Assembly: GCA_036265535.1 (NCBI GenBank)
Contig: DATAOV010000027.1
Span: 1-48,490 of the forward strand
Reading direction: 5' to 3'
Length of the DNA: 48,490 nt
From: AC-32 sp036265535
GTDB taxonomy: Bacteria > Actinomycetota > Thermoleophilia > Gaiellales > Gaiellaceae
A program made the position numbers and the translations under genes. Under the pieces are notes generated by a model, which searched no databases, was not told the DNA's origin, and saw only the letters and a list, made by a program, of their open reading frames with translations. This document shows positions 17,928-25,395 of this stretch, piece by piece; within the stretch, counting starts at the first letter, position 1, and each line of letters opens with the position of its first letter.

Positions 17928-18311
17928 GTGAGCGGACCGCGGCAAACCGTTGCGCGCGACGAGCGTGGCTTCACCCTGATCGAGCTCCTCGTCGTGATCA
18001 TCATCCTCGGGATCCTGCTCGGGATCGCGATCCCCTCGTACCTGACGTTCCGGTCCCGGGCGAACAAGTCCGCAGCACAGGCGAACGTGCGAGCCGCCGT
18101 CCCCGGCATGGAGGCCTTCAACGCCGACCACGCCACCGGCTACGTGGGCGTCAATCTCGCCAAGCTCCAGGCCAGCTACGACTCGGGCATCAAGAACGTG
18201 ACCATCCGCGCCGCCACCCAGGGCGGCTACTGCCTCGAGAACACCTCCCCCGGGACGGTCGTCTACCACAAGTCTGGGCCCTCCGGAGACATCAGGTCCG
18301 GCAGCTGCTGA
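17928..18311 (+). CDS. Type IV pilin, copy 2 (divergent paralogue)
   Basis: The 127-residue prepilin has leader MSGPRQTVARDERG, then FTLIELLVVIIILGILLGIAIPSYLTF with Glu at +5. It is the most divergent of the three copies (for example GYVGVNLAKLQASYDSGIKNVTIRAATQGGYCLEN) but keeps the C-terminal YHKSGPSGDI...GSC end and the disulfide pair. It starts with a GTG without ribosome binding site, directly behind its own promoter. Copies 1 and 3 use a leader with a strong site, so copy 2 is probably expressed at a different level or time. Confidence 0.93.
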   Translation: MSGPRQTVARDERGFTLIELLVVIIILGILLGIAIPSYLTFRSRANKSAAQANVRAAVPGMEAFNADHATGYVGVNLAKLQASYDSGIKNVTIRAATQGGYCLENTSPGTVVYHKSGPSGDIRSGSC

Positions 18312-18320
18312 GAACCGGTC

Positions 18321-18338
18321 TCACCCATTCGGGGGTGG
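18321..18338 (+). promoter_or_regulatory. Inverted repeat upstream of pilin gene 3
   Basis: TCACCC (18321-18326) with GGGTGG (18333-18338), centre ATTCGG, closely matching the repeat at 17357-17375 before pilin gene 1. GCCGATC lies 35 bases after the start of the repeat (18356-18362) as a likely -10 variant. Confidence 0.5.
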
Positions 18339-18405
18339 GTTCGAAGGCATCGCAGGCCGATCTATTGGGAGCCACCGAAGTTCCCAAGCAGAAGGAGCAC
18401 AGCGC

Positions 18406-18789
18406 ATGAACAGCTTGCGGCACCGCCTGACGAGAGACGATCGCGGTTTCACGCTGATCGAACTTCTCGTCGTCATCATCATCCTCGGGATCCTGCTTGC
18501 GATCGCGATCCCCTCGTACCTGAGCTTCCGCACCCGGGCGAACAAGTCCGCAGCACAGGCCAACGTCCGCGCCGCCGTCCCCGGCATGGAGGCGTTCAAC
18601 GCCGACCACGCCACCGGTTACACGGGCGTCACCCTGACCAAGCTCCAGGGCTCGTACGACGCCGGGATCAAGAACATCAAGATCTCGGTCGCCACGCTCG
18701 GCGGCTACTGCATCGTCAACACCGTGCCGGGCACCGTCCAGTACCACAAGTCCGGCCCGTCCGGCGACATCAAGACCGGTAGCTGCTAG
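18406..18789 (+). CDS. pilA: Major type IV pilin, copy 3
   Basis: The 127-residue prepilin has leader MNSLRHRLTRDDRG, then the same mature N-terminus as copy 1 (FTLIELLVVIIILGILLAIAIPSYLSF). The mature proteins of copies 1 and 3 differ at only two residues that I can find (IRN to IVN, VTY to VQY). The leaders differ strongly. A ribosome binding site (AGAAGGAGCAC) precedes the ATG. A stem-loop related to the terminator of copy 1 follows, so gene and terminator were probably duplicated together. Confidence 0.95.
   Translation: MNSLRHRLTRDDRGFTLIELLVVIIILGILLAIAIPSYLSFRTRANKSAAQANVRAAVPGMEAFNADHATGYTGVTLTKLQGSYDAGIKNIKISVATLGGYCIVNTVPGTVQYHKSGPSGDIKTGSC
18469..18714 (+). repeat. Second copy of the 246-base pilin segment
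   Basis: It matches 17515-17760 at 243 of 246 positions by eye. Confidence 0.9.
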
Positions 18790-18809
18790 GCGTCACCAGC
18801 AGCGAGTTT

Positions 18810-18840
18810 GCGAAAGGCGCGGGAGACCGCGCCCTTCGCC
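18810..18840 (+). terminator. Terminator-like stem-loop after pilin copy 3
   Basis: GCGAA(A)GGCGCGG, loop GAGA, CCGCGCC(C)TTCGC. The core and the GAGA loop are the same as in the terminator after pilin copy 1, but the downstream T-run is lost (GCCTATTCC follows), so termination may be weaker. Confidence 0.75.
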
Positions 18841-18849
18841 TATTCCGGG

Positions 18850-18876
18850 TCAAGCGCGGCCGGCGAAATGCCGATA
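18850..18876 (+). promoter_or_regulatory. Sigma-28-like promoter of the thioredoxin-fold candidate gene
   Basis: TCAA (18850-18853), 16 bases, GCCGATA (18870-18876). The GTG at 18885 begins exactly 8 bases after the -10 box. It brings this gene of unknown role into the same regulon as the pilus genes. Confidence 0.75.
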
Positions 18877-18884
18877 GGAAGACC

Positions 18885-19487
18885 GTGAGCCTGAGTCCTC
18901 GCGTCCGGATTCTCGCTGCGGCGCTCTTCGTGGCCGTGCTTGCGCTAGCCGCAGGCTTCCTGCTGCTCGGGCGCGGCCAGGGCTCTTCCCAGGCGGCGGT
19001 CAAGACGATCAAGCCGCTGCACCCGGGGAAGAAGGCGGCGACGACGCGGGCTACGACCCTCAAGGCGGTCAAGCCGACGAAGACCGTCGCGAGAAAGCCG
19101 GTGGCCAAGCGCACGACGCACGTTCGCCCTGCGGTCGTGGACGGCATGCCGGCCGCGCTCGCCGCTGCGCTCGCGTCGCACAAGGTCGTGGTCGTCTCCC
19201 TCTACGCGCCGCGCTCTTCCGTGGACGAGATGGCGACGGCGGAGGCGAAGCACGGAGCCGCGCTTGCCGGTGCCGGTTTCGTCGCGTTCAGCGTCGCCAA
19301 CGAGAGGATCGTCAGTCCCCTGAGTTCACTCCTCACCGGCGCCCCGACGGCGGCCGACCGGGTTCTCGACGGACCTGCCGTGCTGGTCTTCCAGCGCCCC
19401 AGGACGCTTTTCGTCCGCTTGAACGGCTTCGCCGACCGCGACACCGTCGCGCAGGCCGCCGCCAACGCCGACACGCTCGCCGGGTGA
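18885..19487 (+). CDS. Membrane-anchored thioredoxin-fold-like protein without cysteines
   Basis: The 200-residue protein has one N-terminal membrane helix (ILAAALFVAVLALAAGFLLLG) and a Lys/Thr-rich linker (residues 38-85). Its C-terminal domain has strand patterns like a thioredoxin fold: KVVVVSLYAPRSSVDEM, GAGFVAFSVANE, GPAVLVFQRPRTLFVRLNGFADRDTV. The position of the usual CxxC is taken by APRSSV, and I find no cysteine in the protein, so it cannot be a redox enzyme. Its promoter matches the pilus promoters, which suggests a pilus-related scaffold or chaperone role (inference). The start is a GTG with no ribosome binding site. Confidence 0.75.
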   Translation: MSLSPRVRILAAALFVAVLALAAGFLLLGRGQGSSQAAVKTIKPLHPGKKAATTRATTLKAVKPTKTVARKPVAKRTTHVRPAVVDGMPAALAAALASHKVVVVSLYAPRSSVDEMATAEAKHGAALAGAGFVAFSVANERIVSPLSSLLTGAPTAADRVLDGPAVLVFQRPRTLFVRLNGFADRDTVAQAAANADTLAG

Positions 19488-19762
19488 GCGCCGAGGACGC
19501 CTTCACCGCGCCTGCGCCCGCGGGCCGAGAGCTGTTCGTGCGGCACGCCCGCAAGGACGGCCGTTCGATCGCGGTCATTCGCGCAGTCGACCACGGCGAC
19601 TCCTGCGTCGTCGAGGCCGAGGTCTACCCGCCAGGCGTGATCGGCTCCGAGCCGACCCGCCCGGGGCCCTACACCTTCGCCGAAGCCCGCGAGGCAACCG
19701 CGTTCGTGACCGAGGCCGTCGAAGCCCTGATGTACCTGGGCTGCGATATCCAGGCCGCGTAG
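19484..19762 (+). CDS. Small unknown protein coupled to the thioredoxin-fold candidate
   Basis: A 92-residue soluble protein whose GTG start overlaps the previous stop (GTGA), so it is in the same mRNA. It has a compact alpha/beta look (GRELFVRHARKDGRSIAVIRAVDHGDSCVVEAEVYPPG, then a helix TFAEAREATAFVTEAVEALMYLGCDI). I do not recognise the family. Confidence 0.75.
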   Translation: MSAEDAFTAPAPAGRELFVRHARKDGRSIAVIRAVDHGDSCVVEAEVYPPGVIGSEPTRPGPYTFAEAREATAFVTEAVEALMYLGCDIQAA

Positions 19763-19829
19763 CCGACGGAGGCCGATCGGCGGTGGCGGTCACTGTGACC
19801 GTGGCTTTGGCTGGTCTTACACTCGGTCC

Positions 19830-20333
19830 GTGGCGGTCACGATTCGCGCAGCAAGGGACGACGATGCCGTAGGGATCGTGAGGCTAGGCCAGGAGAACAG
19901 CGCGTACTACGTGAGGCTCGCGCCGGAGCTCTTCCGGATTCCTGATGAGGAGGGGCTCGTCGAGTTCATCGAGAGAGATCGCGAGTGGCGCGAGGGGCCC
20001 GACACGCTGGCGCTCGTCGCCGACGACGACGGCGCAATCGCGGGATACCTGGAAGCGAGCCTTCAGCGCCCGGACGAGACCGCGCGCTGGCAAGGACAGC
20101 GTGACCTGTCAGAGGTTCGTCTCTTCATCAACTTCGTCGGGACGGCCGACGCGTACAAGAGACAGGGCATCGCGACAAAGCTCGTGCTGGCGGCCGAGGA
20201 ATGGGGCCGCGACAAGAGCGCGGTCGTCGCCCTCTGCGAAACGTTCATCGAGAGTCCGCTGTCTGTTCCGTTCTGGGAGCGGCGGATGGGCTATGAGAGG
20301 CGCGCGATCATCTACCGGAAACGACTCAATTAG
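19830..20333 (+). CDS. GNAT-family N-acetyltransferase
   Basis: The 167 residues follow the GNAT plan: TIRAARDDDAVGIVRL at the N-terminus, a beta hairpin (TLALVADDDGAIAGYLEASL), the acetyl-CoA loop region (GTADAYKRQGIATKLVLAAEEWG, matching R/QxxGxG/A loosely as KRQGIATKL) and a C-terminal PFWERRMGYERRAIIYRK typical of the fold. The start is a GTG. It is probably a single-gene unit between pilus genes. Substrate unknown. Confidence 0.88.
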   Translation: MAVTIRAARDDDAVGIVRLGQENSAYYVRLAPELFRIPDEEGLVEFIERDREWREGPDTLALVADDDGAIAGYLEASLQRPDETARWQGQRDLSEVRLFINFVGTADAYKRQGIATKLVLAAEEWGRDKSAVVALCETFIESPLSVPFWERRMGYERRAIIYRKRLN

Positions 20334-20344
20334 TCGACTCGTGC

Positions 20345-22150
20345 CTAGATCGTCACGCGGGCGAGCTCTTCTAGCGACGTAAGGCCGGCGGCGACCTTCG
20401 CGAGGCCGTCGTCCCAGAGGGTCCGCATGCCCTCCTCGATCGCGGCCCGCTCGAGCTCTTCGCGGCTCGCCTTCGAGGCCGCCAGGCCCTCCAGCGTCTC
20501 GCTCATCACGAGCAGCTGGTAAACGCCGATCCGGCCCTTGTAGCCGGTCTGACCGCATCGAGGACAGCCCTTCTTGCGGTAGAAGACGATGCCGTCGGCG
20601 GCGGCGGCCACGTCGGCCGAGACACGGGCCTTGAGCAGCTCGTCCGCCGAAGGTGTGTACATCTCGCAGCAGTGGGTGCAGAGCTTGCGCGCGAGCCGCT
20701 GGGCGAGCACGGCCGAGACCGCCGAGCCTGTGAGGAACGGCTCGACGCCCATCTCGTTCAGGCGCGTGAGCGCACCGGGGGCGTCGTTCGTATGCAGCGT
20801 CGAGAGCACGAGGTGGCCGGTGAGCGCGGCCTCGATCGAGATCTTCGCCGTCTCGCCGTCGCGGATCTCACCGACCATCACGACGTCGGGATCGGAGCGC
20901 AGGATCGAGCGCAGCGCTGCGGCGAAGGTGAGGCCGGCGCGCGTGTTGATCTGCACTTGGTTGACGCCGGCGAGCCGGAACTCGACGGGGTCCTCGACGG
21001 TGATGATGTTGATCGCCGGGTTGTTGATCTCGGTCAGTGCCGCGTAGAGCGTCGTCGACTTACCGGACCCGGTCGGCCCCGTGACGAGGATCGCGCCCGT
21101 CGGGCGGCGGATCATCTCTTCCATCTTCACGCGCATTTCGTCGGCGAGGCCGAGCTCGGTGAGCGTCGGCGCCTTCTTCGACTTGTCGAGCAGACGCATC
21201 ACGACCGCCTCGCCCTCGACGGTCGGCAGCGTGGCGACGCGGACGTCCATTAGCCGTCCTGCCGCGGCGGCGTTGAGCGAGATGCGGCCGTCCTGGGGCT
21301 TGCGGCGCTCGGCGATGTCGAGCTTCGCGAGCACCTTCAGGCGCGTGGTCACGCCGGCCATCATCCGCTTCGGGATGCGCTGCACCTCGTGCAGGACGCC
21401 GTCGATGCGCAGCCGGACGGCGAGCGCGTCCTCCTGGGGCTCGAAGTGGATGTCGCTGGCCCCGTCCTCGGCCGCCTGGAAGATGATCGAGTTCACGAGC
21501 CGGACGAGCGGGACGTCCGAGATGCCGTCGTCGACCTCGAGGTCGTCGGCCTCCTCCTCGGGCTCCGGGAGGAACGCATCGTCCTCTTCGACAGCGGCGC
21601 GTGCGCCGAAGGCCTCGGACGCGCGCAGCAGGCGGCGGATCTCGTTCTCGATGTCCTCCCGAGATGCGACCGCGAGCTCGAGCTGGAACCGCGTCGCGAG
21701 CCGGAGCTCGTCGATCGCGTGCACGTTGCCCGGGTCGGCGACCGCGACCCGCAGCACGTTCCCCTCGAGCGCGTAGGGGACGGCGATCACGCGCTCCATC
21801 ACGTGGATGGGCAGCTCCTTGGCGGCGTCCTCGGCGACCCCCGTCAACGGGAGGTCGACGAACGGCAGGTGGAAGCGGCTGGCAAGCGTGCGCGCGATGC
21901 CCTCGGGAGAGGCCGCGCCTTCGTCGAGCAGCGCCTGGGCGAAGGAGCCGCCTTGCTTGGCCCGCCCGCGGATGCTGGCGAGCTTGTCCCCCGCGATCAG
22001 GCCCGTCGCCTCGAGCAGGTCGGCGACGAGCTCCGCGAGCTCGTTGACCGGGAAGGGCGCGCTCAGGCCGGACTCGCCGCCCGATTCGGCGGTCTTCTCC
22101 GCTTCCGAGCGTCCGGAGAGCCTCAGGTTGTTGGGCCGCTTGAGATCCAT
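20345..22150 (-). CDS. pilB: Type IV pilus extension ATPase PilB/GspE
   Basis: PilB drives pilus polymerisation. The 601 residues contain an N-terminal GspE-N (MshEN-like) domain (SRFHLPFVDLPL ... VIAVPYALEGNVLRVAVADPGN) and an acidic linker. The ATPase domain has Walker A (GPTGSGKSTTLYAAL), Asp box (ITVEDPVEFRL), Walker B (DPDVVMVGEIRDGETA) and His box (HLVLSTLHTNDA). A zinc site follows (CTHC ... CPRCGQTGYKGRIGVYQLL). The ATG at 22150 follows GAGGGA at a good distance. A TTG one codon earlier is less likely. It has its own promoter with an 18-base gap to the start. Confidence 0.96.
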   Translation of the reverse strand: MDLKRPNNLRLSGRSEAEKTAESGGESGLSAPFPVNELAELVADLLEATGLIAGDKLASIRGRAKQGGSFAQALLDEGAASPEGIARTLASRFHLPFVDLPLTGVAEDAAKELPIHVMERVIAVPYALEGNVLRVAVADPGNVHAIDELRLATRFQLELAVASREDIENEIRRLLRASEAFGARAAVEEDDAFLPEPEEEADDLEVDDGISDVPLVRLVNSIIFQAAEDGASDIHFEPQEDALAVRLRIDGVLHEVQRIPKRMMAGVTTRLKVLAKLDIAERRKPQDGRISLNAAAAGRLMDVRVATLPTVEGEAVVMRLLDKSKKAPTLTELGLADEMRVKMEEMIRRPTGAILVTGPTGSGKSTTLYAALTEINNPAINIITVEDPVEFRLAGVNQVQINTRAGLTFAAALRSILRSDPDVVMVGEIRDGETAKISIEAALTGHLVLSTLHTNDAPGALTRLNEMGVEPFLTGSAVSAVLAQRLARKLCTHCCEMYTPSADELLKARVSADVAAAADGIVFYRKKGCPRCGQTGYKGRIGVYQLLVMSETLEGLAASKASREELERAAIEEGMRTLWDDGLAKVAAGLTSLEELARVTI

Positions 22151-22154
22151 CAAA

Positions 22155-22168
22155 TCCCTCGAACGAGG
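22155..22168. repeat. 14-base element with inverted repeat in the pilB leader
   Basis: TCCCTCGAACGAGG occurs here, between the -10 box and the start of pilB, and again at 24791-24804 upstream of the PilX-like gene. It contains the inverted repeat CCTCG-AA-CGAGG, able to form a small hairpin or bind a dimeric regulator. At pilB it also supplies the ribosome binding site (GAGGGA). Confidence 0.55.
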
Positions 22169-22195
22169 TATCGGCAGAACGCGTACGAAATCTGA
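22169..22195 (-). promoter_or_regulatory. Sigma-28-like promoter of pilB
   Basis: Minus strand: TCAG (22192-22195), 16 bases, GCCGATA (22169-22175). The -35 differs in one base from the TCAA of its neighbours. Confidence 0.65.
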
Positions 22196-22198
22196 GCG

Positions 22199-22945
22199 CT
22201 AGAAGGTGCTCAGGTACGCGTCCAGCAGCTGATCGCCGAAGAACAGGGCGATCAGGGCTCCCAGCGCCAGGAACGGCGCGAACGGGATGCCCATCTTGCG
22301 GGCGGCCGAGCCGTGCCGCGCCAGCAGCACAATGCTCGGGACGAGCGCGGCCAGCACGCCGAGCATCAGGCCGACGCCCACGAGCCGACCGAGCATCGCT
22401 CCGAGCAGCAGCGCGAGCTTCACGTCGCCCATCCCCATCCCGGCCGGATATGCGAGCGCGGCCACGAACAGGAAGCCGGCGGCGCCGAGCGCTCCCAGCG
22501 CCCACTCGGGGCTCGGCTCGAGCACGGTCTGCGCGACCAGCACGATCGCGGCAGCCGGCACGACGATCCGGTTGGGAACGATCCGGTGGGTGAGGTCCGT
22601 CGCGGTCACCGCCACGAGCACGACGCAGAAGAACGAGCTCACGAAGGCCTCACCGCTCAGGCCGAAGTCGATGAAACAGGCCGCGACGAGACCGGCGGTG
22701 GCGAGCTCGACCGCGGGATACAGCGGGCTGATCCTGGCCGAGCACGTCCGGCAGCGGCCGCGGAGCAGGAGCCAGGAGAGCACCGGCACGTTGTCGTACC
22801 AGGCGAGCTTGGTGCCGCAGCTCATGCAGGCCGAGGCCGGGCGTACGACGGAGCGGCGCAGCGGCACGCGCGCGGCGACGACGTTCACGAAGCTGCCGAG
22901 CGCGAGCGCGGGCCAGAAGGCGAACAGGCCGAGAGCAAGGTCCAC
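22199..22945 (-). CDS. pilD: Prepilin peptidase / N-methyltransferase (A24 family)
   Basis: PilD cuts prepilin leaders and methylates the new N-terminus. The 248 residues have an N-terminal cytoplasmic domain with two zinc-type pairs (CMSCG and CRTCS) for the methyltransferase part. The two catalytic aspartates of the aspartic protease stand in TATDLTHRIVPN and GMGMGDVKLALLLG. About seven to eight membrane segments follow the family plan. The GTG at 22945 is 8 bases beyond the -10 box of its own promoter, with no ribosome binding site. It should process all pilins of this locus. Confidence 0.95.
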   Translation of the reverse strand: MDLALGLFAFWPALALGSFVNVVAARVPLRRSVVRPASACMSCGTKLAWYDNVPVLSWLLLRGRCRTCSARISPLYPAVELATAGLVAACFIDFGLSGEAFVSSFFCVVLVAVTATDLTHRIVPNRIVVPAAAIVLVAQTVLEPSPEWALGALGAAGFLFVAALAYPAGMGMGDVKLALLLGAMLGRLVGVGLMLGVLAALVPSIVLLARHGSAARKMGIPFAPFLALGALIALFFGDQLLDAYLSTF

Positions 22946-22953
22946 TTGCCTAC

Positions 22954-22980
22954 TATCGGCTGGCCCCGGGTCGGGGTTGA
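22954..22980 (-). promoter_or_regulatory. Sigma-28-like promoter of pilD
   Basis: Minus strand: TCAA (22977-22980), 16 bases, GCCGATA (22954-22960). The GTG start of pilD begins exactly 8 bases after the -10 box. Confidence 0.75.
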
Positions 22981-22992
22981 GCCTGGAGGGAT

Positions 22993-24756
22993 CTACCCGG
23001 TGAAGCCCTGAGGCGGGTTCGGCTGGGCGTAGACCTCGTTGTTCGACGGCATTCCGACCGGCACGATCGTGATGTTCGGAAAGGCGTTCGTCGTGAGGTT
23101 GTTCGAGAGGATGATCTGGCTGCCGACGATCGGGCCGTCGACGTTCACGTTGTTCCCGAACTCGACGGCATTGGTGCCGTAGAGACCGCCCTGGTACGAG
23201 AAGTTGTTGTTGATCTGGATGCTGTCACCAGGGTTGACCTGACCACCGTTTCCGTTCGCGACGATCATCAGCATGTCGAAGTCCGGATTCCAGCCGGTGA
23301 AGTTGCAGGCCGAGCCGGAGACGACCGCACACAGCGTGCCGTTCGCGAGGAACGTCCCGCTCAAGTAGAGCGTGCCCTGGCCGTTGTAGGTGTTCACGCT
23401 GCCGTTCGAGATCTTCGCGCTACCGTCGATGTAGAACGTCCCGCTCACGGTCAACGTCTTGGTGGTCGCGTTCCAGGCGAGCACGCCGCTTGCGGACGTA
23501 TCCCAGGCCACGCTCTGCCCGTTGACGTGCGTCGTCGCCGCGCTGCTCTTGGCCCCGCGCGTCACCGTCCAGGTCGTGGTGCCGAATCCGGCGGTCACCG
23601 TCATGAACTCGTCGTCGATCCTGATCGTGAACGAGCTTGTCGGAAAGCCGCTTGCCGAGCTGACATTCAGCGTCGTTTGCGAAGCGGTCATCGCGCCGGT
23701 CAGCGTGGTGGTCGCGCCAGGGCCGACGCGGCAATAGTAGGAGCTCGAGGGCGTGAGGTCGGCGACGGTCGAGACACTGTTGTCGCGGGAGGGGTAGTTG
23801 GTGTCGAACGTCGGCGGGGTGCCGCTCGAGGTCGAGCACGACTGCGAAGGCCCGGGGATCGCGTTCTCGTACCACGTCGCGAAGTCGGCGGCCGGTGGCG
23901 CAACCACTGGCGCGGTGTGGTTCACGCCGACCGTCACCCCGTCTGAGAGCTTGCTATAGATGTGCCTCGCGTCCTGGTTGCCGCTGCACACGCCCCACGA
24001 CCCGACCGAGTAACGGCAGTTACCACCGACGTAGGTCTCCACACGCGTGCTCAGACTCGTGCTGGCGCCGACCGAGGCGTTGTTCGAGACGTCGAGGTCG
24101 CCCCCCACGATGACCGTGGACTGGTTGAGCGCTACATTCGGACTGAGGCAGAGGTTGCCGGCGACGTACATCCGCGAGGCGCCCGAGATGTTGTTGTTGA
24201 GCGTCTGGTCACATGTGCTGCCGGTATGGCCGGCGTAGAGGTAGTTCCAGACGGGGTTGTTGAGCGGCTGCGTGATCGTCGGAGTGACCGTTACGGTCGC
24301 TTCGAGCGTGCGCGTCACGGTGTCGGTGGACTTGTTCGGGTTGCGCGTCGAACCGATCGACGTCACGTACCAGAGTGCATCCTTCCTGACCAGCGTTCCG
24401 CAGTAGTCGACGCTGCCTCCACCCAGACTCACGTGGAGCCACGACGAGGTGGAGGTGCGGCTCGCGCCGGGATCGGTGTATTTCTTGTCGTTCGTAGTGC
24501 ACTTCGGCAGGAGGTCGGGGTCGAGCGCGTTGTTCGTCGGGAGGTTGAGCACCGCCATCATGTTGTTGACTCCCGCCTCCGCCAGCGAAAAAGCGCTCTG
24601 CCTCGAATAGGTCTGCGCCGATTGTGTCGAGCTCGAGGTCGAGTACGCGATCGCAGTCGTACCGGCGATTGCGAGCACGGTGGTGATCCCGATCGCCATC
24701 ACGAGCGCGATTCCGCGCTCGCACCGCACCAGACGCACGCAAAGCCACCGCCGCAT
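22993..24756 (-). CDS. PilX-like large minor pilin component
   Basis: The 587-residue protein has a short basic leader (MRRWLCVRLVRCERG) and a PilX-like hydrophobic segment (IALVMAIGITTVLAIAGTTAIAYS). Position +5 is Met rather than Glu, as also happens in PilX/GspK-type components. The rest is a very long Ser/Thr/Asn-rich beta region with cysteine pairs and a late part of repeated hydrophobic strands (GVLAWNATTKTLTVSGTFYIDGSAKISNG, GTLYLSGTFLANGT). That part is like secreted or adhesive beta-solenoid domains. It could form the pilus tip. The ATG lies 8 bases after GCCGATT (24765-24771), but no -35 is seen there. Confidence 0.82.
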   Translation of the reverse strand: MRRWLCVRLVRCERGIALVMAIGITTVLAIAGTTAIAYSTSSSTQSAQTYSRQSAFSLAEAGVNNMMAVLNLPTNNALDPDLLPKCTTNDKKYTDPGASRTSTSSWLHVSLGGGSVDYCGTLVRKDALWYVTSIGSTRNPNKSTDTVTRTLEATVTVTPTITQPLNNPVWNYLYAGHTGSTCDQTLNNNISGASRMYVAGNLCLSPNVALNQSTVIVGGDLDVSNNASVGASTSLSTRVETYVGGNCRYSVGSWGVCSGNQDARHIYSKLSDGVTVGVNHTAPVVAPPAADFATWYENAIPGPSQSCSTSSGTPPTFDTNYPSRDNSVSTVADLTPSSSYYCRVGPGATTTLTGAMTASQTTLNVSSASGFPTSSFTIRIDDEFMTVTAGFGTTTWTVTRGAKSSAATTHVNGQSVAWDTSASGVLAWNATTKTLTVSGTFYIDGSAKISNGSVNTYNGQGTLYLSGTFLANGTLCAVVSGSACNFTGWNPDFDMLMIVANGNGGQVNPGDSIQINNNFSYQGGLYGTNAVEFGNNVNVDGPIVGSQIILSNNLTTNAFPNITIVPVGMPSNNEVYAQPNPPQGFTG

Positions 24757-24790
24757 GATCGAGGAATCGGCGTGAGCCGCAGGCCGCTCG

Positions 24791-24804
24791 TCCCTCGAAC
24801 GAGG
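24791..24804. repeat. Second copy of the 14-base inverted-repeat element
   Basis: Identical to 22155-22168 (TCCCTCGAACGAGG). Here it lies in the 54-base gap between the PilW-like and PilX-like genes. Confidence 0.55.
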
Positions 24805-24810
24805 ATTTCT

Positions 24811-25395
24811 CTAGGTGCGCGTGCTGTTGCGGAGCACGATGTTGTCCGTCAGCTCGTAGAGCTCGACGGTCTTCGAGGGCTTCACGTTCACGGGGAAGTC
24901 GACGCCCAGGGTCGCGAGCGACGTCGAGGACTGGGCGGTGTAGGAGAAGATGCAAAGCGCGCCGCTGCAGGCCGTCGCGGTGGACGAGGGCGTGAGGTAG
25001 TCCGCCCACATCACGCCGCCCGTACAGCTCGCCCCCACGACGCGATAGAGCCCGTACCTGTTCGTCGAGACGTTGCGGGTGCACCAGGTGATCGAGCCGC
25101 TACCGGTCTTGCAGTACGACGGCAGCGTGAGGGTGACGGACGAGGAGGAGCCCGTCGGCGTCGCCACGCTCGCGCAGTGGACCTCGCGCCGCATCTTGTC
25201 GAGCGCGAGCCTCGCGGTGAGCTGGGCCTGGAAGCGGTTGTTCATGTCCGACTCGGCGTTCGAGGCCTGAACGAAGAGCGTCGTGAGGCTGCCCGTGACG
25301 ACGCCCATGATCACGAGCACCGTCAGCATCTCGATGAGCGTGTAGCCCGCCTCGCGGCGGAGGCCGAGGCGGCGCAGCGTGCGCCGCATTCTCAT
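24811..25395 (-). CDS. PilW-like minor pilin (prepilin)
   Basis: The 194-residue prepilin has leader MRMRRTLRRLGLRREAG, then YTLIEMLTVLVIMGVVTGSLTTLFV with Glu at +5. The body is a beta-rich domain with several cysteines (HCASVATPTG, SYCKTG, TWCTRN, SCTGG, ACSGALCIFSY). The ATG at 25395 overlaps the stop of the PASTA-type gene (ATGA), so the two are coupled. Together with the PilX-like and PilV-like genes it forms the usual minor pilin set that initiates pilus assembly. Confidence 0.88.
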   Translation of the reverse strand: MRMRRTLRRLGLRREAGYTLIEMLTVLVIMGVVTGSLTTLFVQASNAESDMNNRFQAQLTARLALDKMRREVHCASVATPTGSSSSVTLTLPSYCKTGSGSITWCTRNVSTNRYGLYRVVGASCTGGVMWADYLTPSSTATACSGALCIFSYTAQSSTSLATLGVDFPVNVKPSKTVELYELTDNIVLRNSTRT

